Source: Gordonia effusa NBRC 100432
GTDB taxonomy: Bacteria; Actinomycetota; Actinomycetes; Mycobacteriales; Mycobacteriaceae
Direction of reading: 5' to 3'
NCBI RefSeq assembly: GCF_000241305.1
Contig: NZ_BAEH01000096.1
Location: 62,001 to 126,000 of the forward strand
Length of the DNA: 64,000 nt
Position numbers and translations under genes: made by a program. Positions 59,627 to 64,000 of this stretch are shown piece after piece. The notes beneath the pieces are model-generated. The model saw nothing but the letters and a program-made list of their open reading frames with translations, was not told the origin of the DNA and ran no database searches. Numbering within the stretch: the first letter of the stretch is position 1; each line of letters starts with the position of its first letter.

Positions 59627-60147
59627 TGAGTGCGATGGATCCGCCGGCAACGGTGACGTCGGTGACGTTCGGCATCGGGTGGGATGGAGTATCGGCGGGC
59701 GGGCGCGCCGGCCTCGACCTCGATCTGTCTGCCTTCGCTCTCGACGCCGCCGGCGCGATCGTGTCCGACCAGCATTTCGTCTTTTTCAACAACGCGATGT
59801 CGCCCGAACGGGCGATTGTGCACGCCGGCCTACCGTCGGCGCAGTTCCAGGAGACGATGACGGTGCACACCGGACAACTGGGGTCGTCGGTGCGGCGGGT
59901 CGTCGTCGGGGTGACCGCGTACAACGGCGAAGGCAATTTCGGACGATTCAGCGGTGGCCATATCGCGGTATCCGACTCCGTGGGCGGGCAACTAGCCGAT
60001 TACGACCTCTACTTGCATATGGCCGGAGCACTGGCAGTCGCTTACGGCGAGGTGTACCGAGACGGCGGGGGATGGCGATTCCGCGCGCTCGGCGAGCGAT
60101 TCGACAGTCTCGGGGCGATGGCCGCGACGTACGGAGTGAACGTCTGA
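59626..60147 (+). CDS. TerD-family protein
   Basis: This 173-aa protein shows the TerD core: GIGWDG near the start, LDLDLSAFALDAAGAIVSDQHFVFFNN, the SPERAIVHAG turn and the NFGRFSGGHIAV segment. TerD proteins bind calcium and work in tellurite and stress resistance or phage-inhibition complexes, often with vWA proteins. It is the last gene of the operon, overlapping the GTPase stop by one base. The infA promoter begins seven bases after its stop. Confidence 0.92.
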   Translation: MSAMDPPATVTSVTFGIGWDGVSAGGRAGLDLDLSAFALDAAGAIVSDQHFVFFNNAMSPERAIVHAGLPSAQFQETMTVHTGQLGSSVRRVVVGVTAYNGEGNFGRFSGGHIAVSDSVGGQLADYDLYLHMAGALAVAYGEVYRDGGGWRFRALGERFDSLGAMAATYGVNV

Positions 60148-60153
60148 GGTCAT

Positions 60154-60182
60154 TTGGACCAACTGCGCACGTGGCGTAGGAT
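60154..60182 (+). promoter_or_regulatory. infA operon promoter
   Basis: TTGGAC (60154-60159) and TAGGAT (60177-60182) are separated by 17 bases, a strong housekeeping-type promoter. The leader to infA is about 135 bases. Confidence 0.75.
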
Positions 60183-60326
60183 TGATCGTTGGTGCGCGCA
60201 GCGTGCCGGTTTTCGCGCGTGCGTAGGCAGTCGCGATCGTCGGTGGCCGCGCGCATCCACAGTAACGAACACCCAGTAATTGGCTACCACAACGCACGAC
60301 GTCGTGGGGCCGGGATCGCGGAGGAT

Positions 60327-60548
60327 ATGGCGAAGAAAGACGGGGCCATCGAGGTCGAGGGACGCGTAGTCGAACCTCTGCCCAATGCGATGTTCCGCAT
60401 TGAGCTAGAGAACGGCCACAAGGTTCTCGCCCACATCAGCGGGAAGATGCGGCAGCACTACATCCGCATCCTGCCTGAGGATCGGGTCGTCGTTGAGTTG
60501 TCGCCGTACGACTTGAGCCGCGGTCGGATCGTTTACCGCTACAAGTAG
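60327..60548 (+). CDS. infA: translation initiation factor IF-1
   Basis: This 73-aa OB-fold protein ([21 protein letters not shown]-type start; [33 protein letters not shown] end) is IF-1. The ATG follows GGAGGAT. It opens the alpha-type ribosomal operon. Confidence 0.98.
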
Positions 60549-60646
60549 TTTTTCGACTTCCTGGCGTCCGCCAGGGGCAACAAAGAAATCTCGTCGTTTG
60601 GCACGGTCGTGTCATGGCGTCGAGTGGGACAACAGGAGAAGCTGAC

Positions 60647-60760
60647 GTGAAGGTCCAGCCGAGCGTCAAGCCGATCTGTGAGAAGTGCAAGGTGATTCGC
60701 CGTAACGGTCGGGTCATGGTGATCTGCGAGAACCTGCGTCACAAGCAGCGTCAGGGCTGA
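60647..60760 (+). CDS. rpmJ: 50S ribosomal protein L36
   Basis: This 37-aa protein begins GTG ([20 protein letters not shown]) with AGGAGAAG upstream. It has the zinc ligands Cys11, Cys14, Cys27 and His32, the zinc-binding form of L36. It lies between infA and rpsM as usual. Confidence 0.97.
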   Translation: MKVQPSVKPICEKCKVIRRNGRVMVICENLRHKQRQG

Positions 60761-60831
60761 TCAGCGCCTTTCACAAGGTCGCTTGAGGGTTAGCACCACA
60801 ACTGAATATCGAAATGACACTTCCAGCACCA

Positions 60832-60853
60832 GCGGTGACAAACGGGTCACCGC
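60832..60853 (+). promoter_or_regulatory. hairpin in the rpmJ-rpsM spacer
   Basis: GCGGTGAC and GTCACCGC pair across a six-base loop about 80 bases before rpsM. No T-run follows, so it is more likely a leader or processing structure than a terminator. The 174-base spacer otherwise holds no gene. Confidence 0.4.
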
Positions 60854-60934
60854 CTACCTTCGGACCAGAGGCCGGAGCCTGAAAGCAAACAGGGCGGACT
60901 GGGAGCAGACCTCTGAAAAGTTAAGGAAATACCC

Positions 60935-61303
60935 ATGGCACGTGTTGCTGGTGTGGATCTTCCCCGCGAAAAGCGGTTGGAGATCGCACTTACCTACATC
61001 TACGGAGTTGGTCGTACCACCTCCAAGGAAATCCTTGCGGGCACCGGCCTTTCGGCCGATCTGCGCGCCAAGGACCTGACTGACGCAGACGTTTCCAAGC
61101 TGCGTGAATACATCGAATCCTCGGTGAAGGTCGAAGGTGACCTGCGCCGCGAGGTTCAGGCCGATATCCGTCGCAAGATCGAGATCGGTTGCTACCAGGG
61201 TCTGCGCCACCGTCGTGGCCTGCCCGTTCGCGGTCAGCGCACCAAGACCAATGCCCGCACTCGTAAGGGCCCGAAGAAGACCATCGCCGGGAAGAAGAAG
61301 TAA
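60935..61303 (+). CDS. rpsM: 30S ribosomal protein S13
   Basis: This 122-aa S13 ([20 protein letters not shown], then the [18 protein letters not shown]-terminal tail) has AAGGAAA before its ATG. Its stop overlaps the rpsK start (TAATG). Confidence 0.98.
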   Translation: MARVAGVDLPREKRLEIALTYIYGVGRTTSKEILAGTGLSADLRAKDLTDADVSKLREYIESSVKVEGDLRREVQADIRRKIEIGCYQGLRHRRGLPVRGQRTKTNARTRKGPKKTIAGKKK

Positions 61304-61710
61304 TGCCTCCGAAGTCACGTAGCGCAGGCCCCAAGAAGGGCACTCGCCGTCGCGATAAAAAGAACGTTCCGCACGGCCACGCGCATATCAAATCGACGTT
61401 CAACAACACCATCGTCTCGATCACCGAGCCCAACGGCAATGTGATCAGCTGGGCCTCCTCGGGCCACGTCGGCTTCAAGGGTTCGCGTAAGAGCACCCCG
61501 TTCGCCGCTCAGCTCGCCGCCGAGAACGCTGCCCGCAAGGCGCAGGAACACGGCGTCAAGAAGGTCGATGTATTCGTCAAGGGACCGGGCTCGGGTCGTG
61601 AGACCGCGATCCGTTCGCTGCAGGCCGCCGGACTCGAAGTCGGCACCATCTCTGACGTCACCCCGCAGCCGCACAACGGTTGCCGCCCGCCCAAGCGGCG
61701 CCGGGTCTAG
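61303..61710 (+). CDS. rpsK: 30S ribosomal protein S11
   Basis: This 135-aa S11 ([38 protein letters not shown] ending) is complete and coupled to rpsM. Confidence 0.98.
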   Translation: MPPKSRSAGPKKGTRRRDKKNVPHGHAHIKSTFNNTIVSITEPNGNVISWASSGHVGFKGSRKSTPFAAQLAAENAARKAQEHGVKKVDVFVKGPGSGRETAIRSLQAAGLEVGTISDVTPQPHNGCRPPKRRRV

Positions 61711-61734
61711 CGGGAAGGTAAGGAACACAAGAAA

Positions 61735-62340
61735 ATGGCTCGTTATACCGGACCAGCAACTAAGAAGTCTCGTCGCCTCCGCGTCGACCTCGTCGGCGGA
61801 GACCAGGCGTTCGAGCGTCGCCCCTACCCGCCGGGCCAGCACGGCCGCGCGCGGATCAAGGAGAGCGAATACCTGCTCCAGCTGCAGGAGAAGCAGAAGG
61901 CTCGCTTCACCTACGGCATCATGGAAAAGCAGTTCCGTCGTTACTACGAGGAAGCCAACCGTCGCACCGGCAAGACCGGTGACGAGTTGCTGAAGATCCT
62001 CGAGACCCGTCTGGACAACGTCGTCTACCGTGCCGGCCTCGCCCGCACGCGTCGTCAGGCACGTCAGATGGTCAGCCACGGCCACTTCACCGTCAACGGT
62101 GTAAAGGTCGATGTGCCCAGCTACCGCGTCAGCCAGTACGACATCATCGATGTTCGTCCGAAGTCGCTGGCGACCACGCCGTTCCAGATCGCCAAGGAGC
62201 TCGTCGGCGATCGTCCGGTTCCGGCTTGGCTGCAGGTGGTTCCCTCGACGCTGCGCATTCTCGTGCACCAGGTGCCCGAGCGCGCTCAGATCGAGGTTCC
62301 GCTGACCGAACAGCTGATCGTCGAGTTCTACTCGAAGTAA
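61735..62340 (+). CDS. rpsD: 30S ribosomal protein S4
   Basis: This 201-aa S4 has the KKSRRLRVDL start and the S4 RNA-binding domain (RLDNVVYRAGLARTRRQARQ). There is no CxxC zinc pair near the N terminus, so it is the zinc-free form. Confidence 0.98.
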   Translation: MARYTGPATKKSRRLRVDLVGGDQAFERRPYPPGQHGRARIKESEYLLQLQEKQKARFTYGIMEKQFRRYYEEANRRTGKTGDELLKILETRLDNVVYRAGLARTRRQARQMVSHGHFTVNGVKVDVPSYRVSQYDIIDVRPKSLATTPFQIAKELVGDRPVPAWLQVVPSTLRILVHQVPERAQIEVPLTEQLIVEFYSK

Positions 62341-62422
62341 GAACTCATCGCCGCTCGGCAACCGCCGATCGGTCCACTTCTAGGGCGTCAAATAGCGGTC
62401 GTCCACAAGGAGAAGCAACACA

Positions 62423-63475
62423 ATGCTCATTTCACAGCGACCAACTCTGTCCGAAGAGGTATTGGCCGAAGATCGCTCGAAGTTCGTCATCGAACCCCTC
62501 GAGCCCGGATTCGGCTACACCTTGGGCAACTCGCTGCGGCGCACCCTGCTGTCGTCCATTCCGGGCGCGGCGGTCACCAGCATCCGCATCGATGGTGTTC
62601 TGCACGAATTCACCACCGTCCCCGGTGTGAAGGAAGATGTCACCGACATCATCCTGAACCTCAAGGGCCTCGTGGTGAGCTCGGAAGAGGACGAGCCGGT
62701 CACCATGTACGTCCGCAAGCAGGGACCGGGTGCGGTCACCGGCGCTGACATCGTGCCGCCGGCCGGTGTCACGGTGCACAACCCCGACCTGCATATCGCG
62801 ACCCTGAACGACAAGGGCAAGCTCGAAATCGAGCTCGTCGTCGAGCGTGGCCGCGGCTATGTGCCGGCCGTACAGAACAAGGCCAGCGGTGCCGAGATCG
62901 GCCGGATTCCGGTCGACTCGATCTACTCGCCGGTCCTGAAGGTGACCTACAAGGTCGAGGCCACTCGTGTGGAACAGCGCACCGACTTCGATCGTCTGGT
63001 GCTCGACGTGGAGACCAAGAACTCGATCACCGCTCGCGATGCCCTGGCGTCGGCGGGTAAGACCCTGGTCGAGCTGTTCGGTCTGGCACGCGAGCTCAAC
63101 GTCGAGGCCGAGGGTATCGAGATCGGGCCGTCGCCGGCCGAGGCTGACCACATCGCGTCGTTCAGCCTGCCGATCGAGGACCTCGAGTTGACCGTGCGCA
63201 GCTACAACTGCCTCAAGCGCGAGGGTGTGCACACCGTGGGTGAGCTTGTTGCCCGGACCGAGTCCGACCTCCTCGACATTCGTAACTTCGGTCAGAAGTC
63301 GATCGACGAGGTCAAGGTCAAGCTGCACGGCCTGGGTCTGTCCCTCAAGGACAGCCCGGCCAGCTTCGATCCGTCGCAGGTAGCCGGTTACGACCCGGCC
63401 ACCGGCACCTGGAGCGATGACGCGCAGCTCGACGCTGACGGTGGCGAGGACTTCGCCGAGACCGAGCAGCTGTAG
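62423..63475 (+). CDS. rpoA: RNA polymerase alpha subunit
   Basis: This 350-aa subunit has the N-terminal dimerisation domain ([26 protein letters not shown]) and the C-terminal domain ([32 protein letters not shown]) that contacts activators and upstream DNA. ATG follows CAAGGAGAAG. An acidic tail closes the protein. Confidence 0.98.
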   Translation: MLISQRPTLSEEVLAEDRSKFVIEPLEPGFGYTLGNSLRRTLLSSIPGAAVTSIRIDGVLHEFTTVPGVKEDVTDIILNLKGLVVSSEEDEPVTMYVRKQGPGAVTGADIVPPAGVTVHNPDLHIATLNDKGKLEIELVVERGRGYVPAVQNKASGAEIGRIPVDSIYSPVLKVTYKVEATRVEQRTDFDRLVLDVETKNSITARDALASAGKTLVELFGLARELNVEAEGIEIGPSPAEADHIASFSLPIEDLELTVRSYNCLKREGVHTVGELVARTESDLLDIRNFGQKSIDEVKVKLHGLGLSLKDSPASFDPSQVAGYDPATGTWSDDAQLDADGGEDFAETEQL

Positions 63476-63496
63476 TAGAGACCATCATCTGATCGT

Positions 63497-63516
63497 CCGG
63501 CCCCCAGGTGGGCCGG
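63497..63516 (+). promoter_or_regulatory. hairpin between rpoA and rplQ
   Basis: CCGGCCC and GGGCCGG flank CCAGGT. No T-run follows; it may dampen or protect transcripts rather than end them. Confidence 0.4.
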
Positions 63517-63555
63517 GCGGTCACCTCCAAGACATCAGGACTAACGGAGAAACCA

Positions 63556-64000
63556 ATGCCCAAGCCCACCAAGGGTCGCCGCCTCGGCGGGTCGGCCAGC
63601 CACCAGAAGGCGATTCTGGCGAACCTCGCCACCGCGCTCTTCGAGCATGGCCGCATCACCACCACCGAAGCCAAGGCCAAGCGCCTGCGCCCCTACGCCG
63701 AGAAGCTCATCACCCACGCGAAGGTCGGCAAGCTCGCCAACCGTCGTGAGGTGCTCAAGAGCATCCGCGACAAGGACATCGTGCATGTCCTGTTCGCCGA
63801 GATCGGTCCGTCGTTCGCGGATCGTCCGGGCGGCTACACCCGCATCATCAAGACGCTGCCACGCAAGGGCGACAACGCCCCGATGGCAGTGATCGAGTTG
63901 GTCACCGAGTCGACCGCATCGTCGGAGGCCAGCCGTGCCACCCGCGCGGCTGCGTCGAAGAAGGCTCAGGCCAAGGCTGCCGACAATGTCGTCGCCGATG
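63556..64000 (+). CDS. rplQ: 50S ribosomal protein L17, 3' end cut by the window
   Basis: L17 begins [20 protein letters not shown] and has the [31 protein letters not shown] signature region. The frame is still open at the last base. The visible Ala/Lys/Ser-rich tail after MAVIELV is the actinobacterial C-terminal extension. Confidence 0.97.
   Translation, partial: MPKPTKGRRLGGSASHQKAILANLATALFEHGRITTTEAKAKRLRPYAEKLITHAKVGKLANRREVLKSIRDKDIVHVLFAEIGPSFADRPGGYTRIIKTLPRKGDNAPMAVIELVTESTASSEASRATRAAASKKAQAKAADNVVAD

Noticed and set aside
42773-60147. Type VII or other known secretion system
   Set aside because: No EccC-type ATPase, WxG100 protein or mycosin is present. The vWA and membrane proteins do not match ESX components.

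Overview
The window reads as chromosomal DNA of a high-GC actinobacterium of the Mycobacteriales (mycolic-acid group; Gordonia, Williamsia, Nocardia or Rhodococcus-like). The basis is a SigK/RskA pair, an LprG-type lipoprotein, a carveol-dehydrogenase-type SDR of the mycofactocin-associated kind, a short-lid adenylate kinase, F420/LLM enzymes and frequent GTG starts. The genus cannot be fixed by eye. I found no tRNA, rRNA, insertion sequence or CRISPR array.

Region 1 (2-5878): the 3' part of a fused [2Fe-2S]/molybdopterin hydroxylase, its XdhC maturation factor, then a coupled pair (small winged-helix-like protein plus a 661-aa P-loop ATPase) that I cannot assign. Region 2 (5859-9326, minus): rskA-sigK, then a DrrA/DrrB-like ABC exporter and an MbtH-like protein that continue the transcript of region 3.

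Region 3 (9328-29085) is a biosynthetic locus. On the minus strand is a 4506-aa four-module NRPS whose first condensation domain, serine-specific adenylation domain and thioesterase resemble EntF. It is followed by MbtH and the ABC exporter. Divergently, beyond an LprG-like lipoprotein gene, lie a cytochrome b5-fused fatty-acid desaturase, a type III polyketide synthase and a SyrD/PvdE-type cyclic-peptide exporter with a proline/glycine-rich insertion in its ATPase domain. I infer that one acylated or polyketide-capped serine peptide is made and exported, but no product can be named.

Region 4 (29136-32152): ordinary single genes (DUF2127, EthD-domain, UPF0126 channel, SDR). Then comes a 540-bp gap with a 28-bp tandem repeat array, a promoter and a structured leader. 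Region 5 (32696-38316): rpsH-rplF-rplR-rpsE-rpmD-rplO, a terminator, a leader with alternative hairpins, then secY-adk-map. The usual rpsN/rplE neighbours are absent upstream. Region 6 (38313-42600): TetR regulator, dtd, LLM oxidoreductase, an ArsR-SRPBCC fusion, a SIMPL lipoprotein and a small holin-like membrane protein.

Region 7 (42773-60147) is a tightly packed nine-gene operon: three-TM protein, secreted-face vWA membrane protein, tubulin/FtsZ-like protein, two-TM protein, beta-sandwich (Fn3-like) protein, GTPase-associated protein 1 (GAP1)-like protein, second vWA protein, zinc-ribbon TRAFAC GTPase and TerD protein. It looks like a membrane-anchored, NTPase-driven stress or conflict-signalling machine, and it sits inside the ribosomal-protein region. 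Region 8 (60154-64000) resumes with a clear promoter and infA-rpmJ-rpsM-rpsK-rpsD-rpoA-rplQ (cut by the window edge).
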